Positions 1 to 7,885 of a DNA stretch of 14,393 bases are shown one piece after another. A model generated the notes under the pieces. That model did no database searches. It was not told the origin of the DNA and saw only the letters and a list, made by a program, of their open reading frames with translations. The DNA comes from Sulfurovum sp. (lineage in GTDB: Bacteria > Campylobacterota > Campylobacteria > Campylobacterales > Sulfurovaceae): the NCBI GenBank assembly GCA_020721385.1, contig DYMW01000028.1, forward strand, positions 2,909 through 17,301, read 5' to 3'. Each line of letters begins with the position of its first letter. Position 1 is the first letter of the stretch. Made by a program: the position numbers and the translations under genes.

Positions 1-32
1 ATGGAAAATCATCGAATAAAATTAAATTTACT

Positions 33-54
33 TTAAGATTTTATCTTAATTTTA
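33..54 (+). terminator. Weak AU-rich hairpin followed by a short T stretch
   Basis: A perfect 7-bp inverted repeat (TTAAGAT at 33-39, ATCTTAA at 43-49) with a 3-base loop is followed by TTTTAA. It could end an upstream gene that lies outside the window, or it could be an operator for the kinase promoter just downstream. The stem contains only one G-C pair, so termination would be weak. In AT-rich DNA such repeats also arise by chance. Confidence 0.25.
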
Positions 55-66
55 ATATTAAAGTAT

Positions 67-72
67 TATAAT
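67..72 (+). promoter_or_regulatory. Candidate -10 box (TATAAT) of the hybrid kinase gene
   Basis: A perfect TATAAT lies 39 bases before the kinase ATG, in AT-rich sequence. There is no convincing -35, which is usual for sigma-70 promoters in Campylobacterota. The following ribosome binding site (AGAGGAGA, about 99-106) sits at normal spacing from the ATG at 112. TATAAT-like strings occur easily in such AT-rich DNA, so confidence is moderate. Confidence 0.45.
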
Positions 73-111
73 AAATTCTTTAAAAAAAGCCTTTTTAAGA
101 GGAGAATGTAG

Positions 112-3108
112 ATGAAAATTATTAACAACAGAAGAATGACCCTTTTATTTCTCATAATTACCATTGTAGTATTGTCTATTTTACTCTATCACGTCATTAT
201 CTCATACGGTGAATACAAACAAAAAGAGAGCAGTTTAAATCATCTTATGCTGATAGAAAAAATGGACGACATTATCAATAAAATTGAACAAGAAAAGATA
301 TTCAATGCCATCTATCTTGGAATGCAGGAAAAAACAATCTTTAATCAAGTTGACTCATCAAGAACAATGGTCAATCAAGCGATAGAAGAGACCCTATTAT
401 TTATTAATAAAAATTCGAATTTTTCATCTCAAAAAAATGTTTTAAAAAAAACTGCCGTACGATTAAACACCATTCGTTCCAAAATTGACACTTTAAACAG
501 CAACTATAAAGAGATACTTTTTGATAATTATCAAACCAAAGTTATCAAACCGTTAACCAATTCCATTGAAGAGTTGACTCACGTATTCTCGGTAGAACAT
601 GAACATACCCTCTCTTCTTTTAAAGAGCTGATTAAACTTAAAGATAATCTTAATATGGAGACTGCTTTTATCTCTTTTTTTCTTAGTAATTCCAAAGAGA
701 TGACTTCCTCAGAGCTAAAAACATGGAATATTCTTATTAAAAATGATATCAGTCCAAATTTCAGTAAATTAACCGATATGACTATCCTTATTGAACTACA
801 CAGCAATATGAATCCCTTGGATTTTTCCAATATTAAAAAAGATGAAAGAACAGAGATTCGCAACTATCCTATGAGCAACACCTATACAGTCTCCATAGAA
901 AAATGGTTGCGTGTCTCTGCTAGTAAAATTGAAAAACTCAATGTGGCACAAAATATTCTTTCTATAGATCTTAAATCATCGCTTCATGATGAAATTTCAA
1001 TGGCAGAAAAAAACCAGATTAAATTTATTATCATTACTGTTCTGGTACTTTTACTGTTACTCATGCTTCTCTATCTTATGCACAATCTTAAAAAAAACAG
1101 TCAATTCTTAACCGAAACATTAAAAGATATAGAAGCCGATTTAAATGAAAATCAAAGAGTTGAAATACAAAAAGTTTTGAAAAAAAATGACACCATAGAA
1201 ATCTATAAATTTTTAGCCAATGCCATTAAAGAGCCAAGTATGGCAAAAGACCATTTTCTTGCCAATATGTCCCATGAAATTCGTACTCCACTCAATGGTA
1301 TTATTGGCTTTACAAACATATTAAAAGAAACCAATTTACAAGAAGAACAACGAGAATTTGTTGCGATTATTGAAGAGAGTTCTAAAAATTTAATCAGCAT
1401 TGTTAATGATATTTTGGATTTCTCTAAAGTCTCTTCAGGAAAAATTGAACTTGAAAATATCCCTTTTAACATTATGGAAAAATTTGAAGCAACCATTGAG
1501 ACTTATGCGGTTAAAGCAACTCAAAAAAATATTGAGTTGAGTCTCTTTATTGACCCAGAACTGCCTACTGAAATTATGGGGGATCCTACCAAAATATCAC
1601 AAGTTATTCTCAATTTGTTAAGCAATGCAATTAAGTTCACCCATGAAAATGGAGAAATCAATCTCTCTATCCAAAAAGTCTCCCAAACTGCTCAAGAGAT
1701 TGGTGTTAAATTTTCAGTCAAAGATTCAGGTATTGGTATAGAAGAAGAGAAAAAAAGTAAAATTTTTGACGCCTTCTCTCAAGCCGATGCCAGTACCAAC
1801 CGAAAATTTGGCGGAACAGGATTAGGACTCACCATCTCTAGTAAATTTGTTGAACTGATGGGTGGAAAATTAGAGATAGAAAGTCAAAGTGGAGAAGGGA
1901 GTACCTTTTTCTTTACCCTTAACTTAAAAAGGTCTCTTTCTGCCAAAGCACGAATCAAACCAAATTTAAGTCAACTCAGTGTTGCCTATATTACCATGCC
2001 CGAACAAGAGACGCTTCAAACGATTGACAAAAATCTGAAAACCTATATTCAATATACAGGTGCCAAATTTAAAACCTATACCGAATCAGAAATTTTTGAA
2101 ACAGAACAATCTTTATTGCCTGATATTCTATTTATTAACCATCAATATATTTCAGATGAGAAAATCTTAAACCGTTTTTTAAGACTCGATACCAAAATTG
2201 TACTCATTTCTACCAGTGATATACAAAAATGTGGGTGTTTAAATAAAAACCGAATTGATAAAATCATCTATAAACCACTTAATTTTTCTAAAACCATAAA
2301 AACCCTAGAGTTACTCAGCAGACCAAAAACCTTAAGTTTTTTAGAAAAAGAGAACAAACCAACAACAAAAAATCTCAATACTTTTCCAAACATGAATGTA
2401 TTGGTTGCCGATGACAACACCATCAATCAAAAATTAATTTTAAATATATTGAAAAATTTAGAAATCACTGTTACCTTAGCAAACAATGGTAAAGAGGCGG
2501 TAGAGTTGGCTAAAACACATCTTTATGATATTATTTTTATGGACATAGAGATGCCAATTTTAGGAGGGATTGAAGCAACACAACAGATTATTGCTCATGA
2601 ACATAAAATCAATATGCCACATACACCCATTGTTGCACTAACCGCCAATACCCTTCAGAGTGATAAAGAGAAGTATCTTAAAAATGGAATGAATAACTAT
2701 CTCATAAAACCCATACAAATCGATCAACTCAAAATTATTCTTAACGAATATTATGATACTAAAAAAGAAAAAAAGCGTGTTTCTGATTCTATTTTACTCT
2801 ATAAAGAGACCCCATTAACAGGAAAAATATATTCCGCCATTTTAAATAACCTTGGATACAAAGTTGATATTGTTAATTCAGCAGAAGCGTTTAAAACAAA
2901 CATAAATAACCACGCTTATACATTTGCCCTTTTTGATGCCAAACTTTTAATGAGTGTTAATAATGAAGCAACGATTATTGAGCTTATTAAACAAAGTGGT
3001 GCTATCCCCTTAGCCTTTACAGAAGATGACCACTATAAAAAATATTGTACGACTCTAAAAACATCTAATGCTATAGAAGAGCTCAAAGAGAAATTAAAAA
3101 AAGCCTAA
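112..3108 (+). CDS. Membrane-bound hybrid sensor histidine kinase with NIT-like sensor and receiver domain
   Basis: This is a 998-residue sensor kinase of the inner membrane. TM1 spans about residues 10-31 and TM2 about 305-323. They enclose a roughly 270-residue, mainly helical periplasmic region. Its pattern (an EQEK segment near the start, a conserved Trp near the end) resembles the NIT nitrate/nitrite-sensing domain, which is an inference. The cytoplasmic part has HisKA with SHEIRTPLN (phospho-accepting His388), then HATPase_c with the N box (N501, N505), DSGIG (D538) and GGTGLGL (568-573). A degenerate receiver (about 622-745) follows, with Asn676 at the phospho-acceptor position but a kept KP (721-722). 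Next is an intact receiver (about 761-880: D767, D768, D811, T844, K866). A second receiver-like fold (about 888-998) keeps D942 but lacks the acidic pair and the Lys-Pro. There is no HPt domain, so phosphate would have to pass to a separate protein. AGGAGA before the ATG supports the start. No response-regulator gene is adjacent. The ligand is unproven. Confidence 0.93.
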   Translation: MKIINNRRMTLLFLIITIVVLSILLYHVIISYGEYKQKESSLNHLMLIEKMDDIINKIEQEKIFNAIYLGMQEKTIFNQVDSSRTMVNQAIEETLLFINKNSNFSSQKNVLKKTAVRLNTIRSKIDTLNSNYKEILFDNYQTKVIKPLTNSIEELTHVFSVEHEHTLSSFKELIKLKDNLNMETAFISFFLSNSKEMTSSELKTWNILIKNDISPNFSKLTDMTILIELHSNMNPLDFSNIKKDERTEIRNYPMSNTYTVSIEKWLRVSASKIEKLNVAQNILSIDLKSSLHDEISMAEKNQIKFIIITVLVLLLLLMLLYLMHNLKKNSQFLTETLKDIEADLNENQRVEIQKVLKKNDTIEIYKFLANAIKEPSMAKDHFLANMSHEIRTPLNGIIGFTNILKETNLQEEQREFVAIIEESSKNLISIVNDILDFSKVSSGKIELENIPFNIMEKFEATIETYAVKATQKNIELSLFIDPELPTEIMGDPTKISQVILNLLSNAIKFTHENGEINLSIQKVSQTAQEIGVKFSVKDSGIGIEEEKKSKIFDAFSQADASTNRKFGGTGLGLTISSKFVELMGGKLEIESQSGEGSTFFFTLNLKRSLSAKARIKPNLSQLSVAYITMPEQETLQTIDKNLKTYIQYTGAKFKTYTESEIFETEQSLLPDILFINHQYISDEKILNRFLRLDTKIVLISTSDIQKCGCLNKNRIDKIIYKPLNFSKTIKTLELLSRPKTLSFLEKENKPTTKNLNTFPNMNVLVADDNTINQKLILNILKNLEITVTLANNGKEAVELAKTHLYDIIFMDIEMPILGGIEATQQIIAHEHKINMPHTPIVALTANTLQSDKEKYLKNGMNNYLIKPIQIDQLKIILNEYYDTKKEKKRVSDSILLYKETPLTGKIYSAILNNLGYKVDIVNSAEAFKTNINNHAYTFALFDAKLLMSVNNEATIIELIKQSGAIPLAFTEDDHYKKYCTTLKTSNAIEELKEKLKKA

Positions 3109-3137
3109 AGCGACATTCGCTTTAAGGCAGTATTTTT
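3103..3137. terminator. Bidirectional Rho-independent terminator between convergent kinase and murA
   Basis: A stem of 11 pairs with one bulged A is formed by 3103-3113 and 3117-3128, with loop CAT. It begins inside the last codons of the kinase gene. On the + strand it is followed by five Ts (3133-3137). On the - strand the A run at 3096-3102 gives seven Us after the stem, so the same hairpin can end both the kinase and murA transcripts. Of the hairpins seen in the window, only this one has U tracts suited to termination in both directions. Confidence 0.88.
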
Positions 3138-3143
3138 AACCAT

Positions 3144-4406
3144 TTAACCATGTAATCGAGTAATATTGGCACCTAACGCCGAAAGTTTTCCCTCTAAATT
3201 GTCATACCCTCTATCGAGATGATAAATTCGATGCACATTGGTAACGCCATTCGCAATCAATCCCGCCAACACAAGGGCTGAACTTGCCCGTAAATCGGTT
3301 GCCATCACATCGGCACCATAGAGTGTTTTAACAGGTCGAACCGCTGCGATATTGCCTTTTAACCATATATCTGCACCCAAACGATTGAGTTCACTGACAT
3401 GCATAAAACGGTTCTCAAAAAGTCGCTCTTCTATCAAACTTTCACCCTCAGCAATGGTTGCCACTGCCATAAATTGTGCTTGCATATCGGTTGGAAATCC
3501 TGGGTATTCTGTTGTAATCAAATCCACAAATTTTAATTTTTGGGCAGGTTTAATTGTAATAGACGTCTCTTCAATCTCAAATGAACATCCCATCGCTTCA
3601 AGTTTATCAATCGATGCTTGAATATGCTCTGCATTAACCTTATTTAGGGTAATCATTGATTGCGTAATTGCCGCCGCACAAAGGTAGGTTCCTGCTTCAA
3701 TTCTATCAGGAATAATTTCCACCTCTTTAAAGGTCAAAGATTTCTGTCCTGTTCCATGAATCACAATTTTACTGCTTCCGATTCCCTCTATTTCAACCCC
3801 AGCACCTGCAATCATCTCACAAAGTTGTACAATTTCTGGCTCTTTGGCTGCATTGACAATGGTGGTTACACCATGGGCTAATGCGGCAGCCATAATGGTA
3901 TTTTCCGTTCCACCAACCGTAATTTTATCAAATACTATTTTCGCACCATGCAAACCATTGGGTGCTTCAGCTCTTACATAGCCACCTTTTATCTCTATCT
4001 TCGCACCCATGGCTTCAAGTGCTTTTAAGTGCATATCAATGGGGCGTTGACCAATAGCACATCCACCAGGAAGACTCACTTCACACTCACCAAAACGTGC
4101 CAACAAAGGTCCCAAAACCAAAATAGACGCACGCATTTGACTCACAATTTCATAGACCGCTTTGGTTGAATTCATGAAACCATTATTCACCACCGCTACT
4201 GTATCGTTTTGCTCAACACTTCCACCCAACATGGTTAAAAGCTTAAGCAATGTGCGAATGTCTACCACATTGGGAAGGTTGGTTAAAGTAACGGGCTTGT
4301 CTGAAAGAATGGTTGCGGCAATCACAGGTAAAGCAGAGTTCTTTGCTCCTGAGATGTTGATGGAACCACTTAGTTTGGTTCCACCAATAATTTGTAAATA
4401 ATCCAT
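3144..4406 (-). CDS. murA: UDP-N-acetylglucosamine 1-carboxyvinyltransferase (MurA)
   Basis: MurA transfers enolpyruvate from PEP to UDP-GlcNAc, the first committed cytoplasmic step of peptidoglycan synthesis. At 420 residues the protein has the family length (E. coli 419). Visible family landmarks are K22-N23 in GAKN, R92, the catalytic Cys116 in GGCAIGQRP (E. coli Cys115), R121, D307 in PTDMQ (E. coli Asp305) and the C-terminal DRGYDNLEGKL near 398. A Cys rather than Asp at the active site predicts the fosfomycin-sensitive form of the enzyme, as inferred from the family. The gene stands alone on the minus strand, convergent with the kinase and divergent from the small gene at 4550. The ATG at 4404-4406 gives the expected N-terminus, although no good Shine-Dalgarno precedes it. 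The region upstream includes a hairpin that may overlap the promoter. Confidence 0.98.
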   Translation of the reverse strand: MDYLQIIGGTKLSGSINISGAKNSALPVIAATILSDKPVTLTNLPNVVDIRTLLKLLTMLGGSVEQNDTVAVVNNGFMNSTKAVYEIVSQMRASILVLGPLLARFGECEVSLPGGCAIGQRPIDMHLKALEAMGAKIEIKGGYVRAEAPNGLHGAKIVFDKITVGGTENTIMAAALAHGVTTIVNAAKEPEIVQLCEMIAGAGVEIEGIGSSKIVIHGTGQKSLTFKEVEIIPDRIEAGTYLCAAAITQSMITLNKVNAEHIQASIDKLEAMGCSFEIEETSITIKPAQKLKFVDLITTEYPGFPTDMQAQFMAVATIAEGESLIEERLFENRFMHVSELNRLGADIWLKGNIAAVRPVKTLYGADVMATDLRASSALVLAGLIANGVTNVHRIYHLDRGYDNLEGKLSALGANITRLHG

Positions 4407-4437
4407 AATCTATTGTATCCATAATATTAAAATATAA

Positions 4438-4463
4438 AACCCTAATTTTATCGAAATTAGGTT
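4438..4463. promoter_or_regulatory. Hairpin / inverted repeat in the murA divergent promoter region
   Basis: AACCCTAATTT on the left pairs with AAATTAGGTT on the right (10 pairs, one bulged C) around the loop TATCG. On the minus strand the repeat contains TAAAAT (complement of 4445-4450), preceded by TTTCGA. This is a plausible -10 box for murA and would give a leader of roughly 30 nt. The repeat lies in a divergent intergenic region and lacks a T tract, so an operator or leader hairpin is more likely than a terminator. This function is inferred. Confidence 0.4.
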
Positions 4464-4515
4464 AAGCCTAGAAGTCAATTAAATTAAATATCTCAACAAA
4501 TACAAACATTATTTT

Positions 4516-4524
4516 TGATAAAGT
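4516..4524 (+). promoter_or_regulatory. Candidate extended -10 promoter of the 4550 gene / helicase unit
   Basis: TGATAAAGT follows a run of Ts. It reads as an extended -10 (TG, one base, then TAAAGT, four of six matches to TATAAT). It has the same shape as the candidate metH promoter (TTTTT then TGATACAAT). It lies 25 bases before the ATG at 4550, leaving a short leader that holds the ribosome binding site AAAGGA (4539-4544). Confidence 0.4.
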
Positions 4525-4549
4525 TCGATATTCAACTTAAAGGAACTCG

Positions 4550-4885
4550 ATGCAAATAGACTTATCACCAGAAGCCCTGTTATCTCAATTAGGGTACGCA
4601 AAGACAGAACAAACGCTTGATCAAATGGAAAAAACCATTGCCAATACTCATGGTTTTGAAAACTTTTCAAAACATATTTTAGCATTCCATGACAACATTG
4701 CACCGCTTAAAGGGTTTGTTGCTTTATCCAATTCAAAAAATGTCTTTAAAATTAAAGGCAGTGAAGATGTTTCTACCGAAATTAACGAAGAGTTTTCTAC
4801 ATTGGTAGAAAATTGGGCAAAAAAATATAAAGTCACCATTGAAAAAGTAGCCAAAAAACCAACCTACTACATTATTGGTCAATAA
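4550..4885 (+). CDS. Conserved-looking small protein of unknown function, upstream of the helicase
   Basis: I do not recognise the family of this 111-residue protein. It has no signal peptide, no membrane segment and no cysteine, so it should be cytoplasmic. The N-terminal half (about 1-60) looks helical, with acidic and basic residues interspersed. The second half is rich in Lys and beta-prone residues and ends in a KKPTYYIIG segment. A ribosome binding site AAAGGA five bases before the ATG supports the start. The ORF spans the gap between murA and the helicase and ends three bases before the helicase ATG, which itself lacks a clear Shine-Dalgarno. The two are therefore probably co-transcribed and translationally coupled. 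A role linked to the helicase is only a guess from position. Confidence 0.8.
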   Translation: MQIDLSPEALLSQLGYAKTEQTLDQMEKTIANTHGFENFSKHILAFHDNIAPLKGFVALSNSKNVFKIKGSEDVSTEINEEFSTLVENWAKKYKVTIEKVAKKPTYYIIGQ

Positions 4886-4888
4886 TTA

Positions 4889-6913
4889 ATGCCACTTAGC
4901 ACACTAAACGTTGAACAGCTAAGTGCTGCGACTGCACCAATGGGCAATAATTTGATTATTGCCTCGGCTGGAACGGGTAAAACGTCAACCATTGTTGGGC
5001 GGATTGCCCACCTTTTACACAATGGGGCTGACCCTTCAAAAATACTTCTTTTAACCTTTACCAACAAAGCAGCAGGTGAGATGTTGGCACGAGTGGGTCG
5101 TTATTTCCCTCCTAAAATTGTGGGTCAAATTCAATCAGGAACTTTTCATGCTGTCAGTTTCAAATGGCTCAAAGAGATGAATGCAGGTGTCACACTAAAA
5201 CAACCAACCGAGTTAAAAACTCTCTTTCGTTCTGTGTATGAAAAGCGTCAAATTAAACGCTTGAACCTTGCAACAGAAGCATTTTCAGCGACGTATCTTT
5301 ATGAACAATACAGTCTGTATCAAAATGCTTCTTTTGATGGTTTTGATGTTTGGTTTAGTGAAAAATATCCTGAGCATAAACCCTTAATTGATATCTATAT
5401 GCACATCATTGATGAGTTTGAAGAGACCAAAGATCAATATGGATTTGTCTCTTTTAATGACCTGCTTTTAAAAATGCGAGAACACCTATTGATTCACAGA
5501 AGAGACCTTAATGAAGTGCTTGTAGATGAATACCAAGATACCAATACCCTACAAAGTGCATTGATTGATGCCATGAAACCAAAATCTCTTTTTTGTGTGG
5601 GCGATTATGACCAAAGTATTTATGCGTTTAATGGAGCCAACATTCAAAACATTGCAACATTTGGGTTACGTTATCCCAATGCCACGGTCTTTACTTTGGA
5701 TAAAAATTACCGTTCATCCGCAAGTATTTTATCGTTAGCCAACCGTGTGATTGAGCGTAATGAGCGTATTTATCCCAAAAAATTGGTGGTGACACGAACA
5801 GGTAAAAACCAAGCTCCACGGCTGTTACGCTACCATGAACTGTTTGACCAATACCAAGCCATTGCCAAAACCATTAAACAGAGTTACACGCCGACCAATG
5901 ACATTGCGGTTATTTTTAGAAACAATGCCTCGGCTGATGGCGTTGAAGCAAGTTTAAGAGAGATGGGTATTGCCTCGAAACGAAAAGGAGGAAACAGTTT
6001 TTTTGAAGCCAAAGAGGTAAAATTTCTGCTTGATGTTTGTACTCTAATCGTAAATCCCAAAGACATGATGGCGTTTATCCATATTTTTGAGTATGGAAAA
6101 GGGATTGGTTCTGCCCTTGCCAAAGAGATGTTTGAGTGTTTTATCCATTTTGGAGAGGGCAATTTGTTTGTAGGCTTCATGCATCCACGTGTTTTTACCC
6201 TACCCAAACTCAATCCCCATAAAAATATGCAACTTGGACTCTTTGACGATGACAGTGAAATTGGTTCTGTAACCCGTTTTGCACACATTCCATTAGAAGA
6301 ACGCATCAAATCGCACCCTATTTTAAAACATCCTAAATTAACCGCCGATGGATTGCATTTTTTTAAAATTTATCATGATTTTTTACGCTCTATTAATAAC
6401 GTTAAACACCCCAAAACGCTACTTGTCAAACTGATACAATCCCCGCTTTATACCTACATTGTGGACATACTCTCTACCCAAAGAGCCAAATTAAAATCAG
6501 GCGAAGTGGACAATGACAAAAAAGCTTTGGCGACCGAACGTATTGCTAGAAAAGCACGGCTGTTAAGTGATTTGGCATCACACTACCAAGAGCTTCACCG
6601 TTTTGTCAATGCCATGGTATTAGGAGGCAATGAACTGAGTGAAGGAGATGGGGTGAATCTGCTCAGTATTCATGCAAGTAAAGGGTTAGAATTTACCGAA
6701 GTTTTTGTTATTGACTTGATGGATGGACGTTTTCCCAACACCAAACTGATGGGAAAAGGGGGAAGCCTCGATGAAGAGCGACGGCTTTTTTATGTGGCAG
6801 TCACCCGTGCCAAAGAGAAACTCTATCTTTCCTATGCCCAATTTGACAGGGTTAAAAAGACAGATTTTAAACCTTCCCCATTTTTATATGAAGCTGGGTT
6901 GTTAAAAGAGTAA
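4889..6913 (+). CDS. SF1A DNA helicase of the Rep/UvrD/PcrA family
   Basis: This is an ATP-driven 3'-5' single-strand DNA translocase and helicase used in replication restart and repair. All superfamily 1A motifs are present: the Q motif (Gln10 in NVEQLSAA), Walker A SAGTGKT (26-32), motif Ia LTFTNKAA, motif II DEYQDTN (213-219), motif III GDYDQSIYAFNGAN (from 238), motif IV LDKNYRSS, motif V HASKGLEF (595-602) and motif VI with VAVTRAK (Arg640 as the arginine finger). At 674 residues it matches Rep (E. coli 673) and ends about 30 residues after motif VI. It therefore lacks the C-terminal Tudor-like extension with which UvrD/PcrA bind RNA polymerase. Rep, UvrD and PcrA cannot be told apart with certainty by eye, so no symbol is given. 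The start is the ATG three bases after the preceding stop. A later start would lose the Q motif. Confidence 0.95.
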   Translation: MPLSTLNVEQLSAATAPMGNNLIIASAGTGKTSTIVGRIAHLLHNGADPSKILLLTFTNKAAGEMLARVGRYFPPKIVGQIQSGTFHAVSFKWLKEMNAGVTLKQPTELKTLFRSVYEKRQIKRLNLATEAFSATYLYEQYSLYQNASFDGFDVWFSEKYPEHKPLIDIYMHIIDEFEETKDQYGFVSFNDLLLKMREHLLIHRRDLNEVLVDEYQDTNTLQSALIDAMKPKSLFCVGDYDQSIYAFNGANIQNIATFGLRYPNATVFTLDKNYRSSASILSLANRVIERNERIYPKKLVVTRTGKNQAPRLLRYHELFDQYQAIAKTIKQSYTPTNDIAVIFRNNASADGVEASLREMGIASKRKGGNSFFEAKEVKFLLDVCTLIVNPKDMMAFIHIFEYGKGIGSALAKEMFECFIHFGEGNLFVGFMHPRVFTLPKLNPHKNMQLGLFDDDSEIGSVTRFAHIPLEERIKSHPILKHPKLTADGLHFFKIYHDFLRSINNVKHPKTLLVKLIQSPLYTYIVDILSTQRAKLKSGEVDNDKKALATERIARKARLLSDLASHYQELHRFVNAMVLGGNELSEGDGVNLLSIHASKGLEFTEVFVIDLMDGRFPNTKLMGKGGSLDEERRLFYVAVTRAKEKLYLSYAQFDRVKKTDFKPSPFLYEAGLLKE

Positions 6914-6943
6914 AACCACATTAACTCTTCATTTACACAACTG

Positions 6944-6952
6944 TGCTAAAAT
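6944..6952 (+). promoter_or_regulatory. Extended -10 promoter of the PPIase gene
   Basis: TGCTAAAAT forms an extended -10 element (TG, one base, TAAAAT) 32 bases before the ATG at 6985. A ribosome binding site AAGGA follows at 6969-6973. The promoter also argues against the in-frame GTG at 6943 as the start of the downstream gene, since that codon touches the -10 element. Confidence 0.5.
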
Positions 6953-6984
6953 TCTTTCAAATTTTATTAAGGAATACACACTCT

Positions 6985-7809
6985 ATGAACAAACTATTTA
7001 AAACCTCTATTTTGGGGCTTTCAATCATGACCTCGGCACTACTTGCTTCTGATATTTTAGTGACCATTGATGGTACCAACATCACCAAACAAGATGTTAA
7101 CACCTATATTGGTCAAATCAGCCCTGGCACAACGTATCAAAGTTTACAAGAGGGTCAACAAAAACAACTTTTAAATTATCTTGTAGAGAAAGAACTTTTT
7201 ACCAAAAAAGCTCAAGAAGATGGTATTGAAAAGACAGAAGCCTATAAACAAGAGGTAGAAAATCTTAAAAAAGAGGCGATGGTGAGCGTTTGGATGAAAC
7301 AGATGCAAAACGATATTAAAATCTCTGATGATGAGGCTAAAAAAGTCTATGAGAGCCAAAAGAAAAATTATGAAGAGCCAGAGAGCGTTAAAGCCCGTCA
7401 TATTTTGGTTAAAACAGAACAAGAGGCTAAAGACCTTATTGTCCAATTAAAAGATTTAAAAGATGATGCGTTAAAAGATAAATTTATTGCCTTAGCCAAA
7501 GAGAAATCAACAGGACCTTCAGGTAAAGATGGTGGTGATTTGGGTTGGTTTAGCAAAGGTAAAATGGTGCCAGAATTTGAAACTGCATCGTTTGCTATGA
7601 AAGTTGGTGAGGTAACTGCACAACCTGTTAAAACACAATTTGGATATCATGTTTTGTATGTTGAAGGGAAAAAACCTGCTTCAACCACACCATTTGAAGA
7701 GGTTAAAAAATCGATTGTAACACAACTTCAAACCAAAGAGTTCGCTAAAAAAATTGAAGCCTTAAGTACAGAACTCAAAGCAAAAGCAAAAATAGAGTAT
7801 ACCAAATAA
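6985..7809 (+). CDS. Periplasmic parvulin-type peptidyl-prolyl cis-trans isomerase, PEB4/Cbf2-like
   Basis: This 274-residue exported chaperone/PPIase resembles Campylobacter PEB4 (Cbf2, about 273 residues) and belongs to the SurA/PrsA-like group that helps outer-membrane proteins fold. Residues 1-21 form a Sec signal peptide (basic start, hydrophobic core, ALLA then Ser), with cleavage predicted after Ala21. A helical SurA_N-like chaperone region covers about 24-130. The parvulin domain covers about 133-230, with ARHILV (His139), DLGWF (185-189) and QFGYHV (His222). A helical tail closes the protein around the PPIase domain. An in-frame GTG at 6943 would add 14 residues before the signal peptide. 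The ATG at 6985 is preferred because it has an AAGGA site and lies downstream of a promoter. In Campylobacter this gene neighbours a fructose-bisphosphate aldolase gene, which is absent here. Confidence 0.93.
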   Translation: MNKLFKTSILGLSIMTSALLASDILVTIDGTNITKQDVNTYIGQISPGTTYQSLQEGQQKQLLNYLVEKELFTKKAQEDGIEKTEAYKQEVENLKKEAMVSVWMKQMQNDIKISDDEAKKVYESQKKNYEEPESVKARHILVKTEQEAKDLIVQLKDLKDDALKDKFIALAKEKSTGPSGKDGGDLGWFSKGKMVPEFETASFAMKVGEVTAQPVKTQFGYHVLYVEGKKPASTTPFEEVKKSIVTQLQTKEFAKKIEALSTELKAKAKIEYTK

Positions 7810-7841
7810 TTTGCCAACACTTCTACGCTATACAGATACAA

Positions 7842-7861
7842 GTACCCTCTTATGAGGGTAT
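7842..7861 (+). other. GC-containing hairpin without a T tract between the PPIase and ABC-F genes
   Basis: A perfect 7-bp stem (TACCCTC 7843-7849, GAGGGTA 7854-7860), extended by a G-U pair, encloses the loop TTAT. It starts 32 bases after the PPIase stop. No T run follows on the + strand (the next bases are CAAAAAG), so it is not a classical intrinsic terminator. It may stabilise the 3' end of the PPIase mRNA or act as a weak or Rho-assisted terminator. The stem is clear but the function is inferred. Confidence 0.45.
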
Positions 7862-7885
7862 CAAAAAGTAGATAAATAAACTTTC

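Noticed and set aside
1..36. Short open frame starting with ATG at base 1
   Set aside because: Eleven codons at the window edge with no visible ribosome binding site. Whether it belongs to a preceding gene cannot be judged.
5884..6309. 141-residue open frame antisense to the helicase
   Set aside because: It lies wholly inside a helicase gene with all motifs intact, has no ribosome binding site, and its protein shows no recognisable domain.
6943..6984. GTG at 6943 as the start of the PPIase
   Set aside because: It touches the extended -10 promoter and would put 14 residues before a normal signal peptide. The ATG at 6985 has a ribosome binding site.
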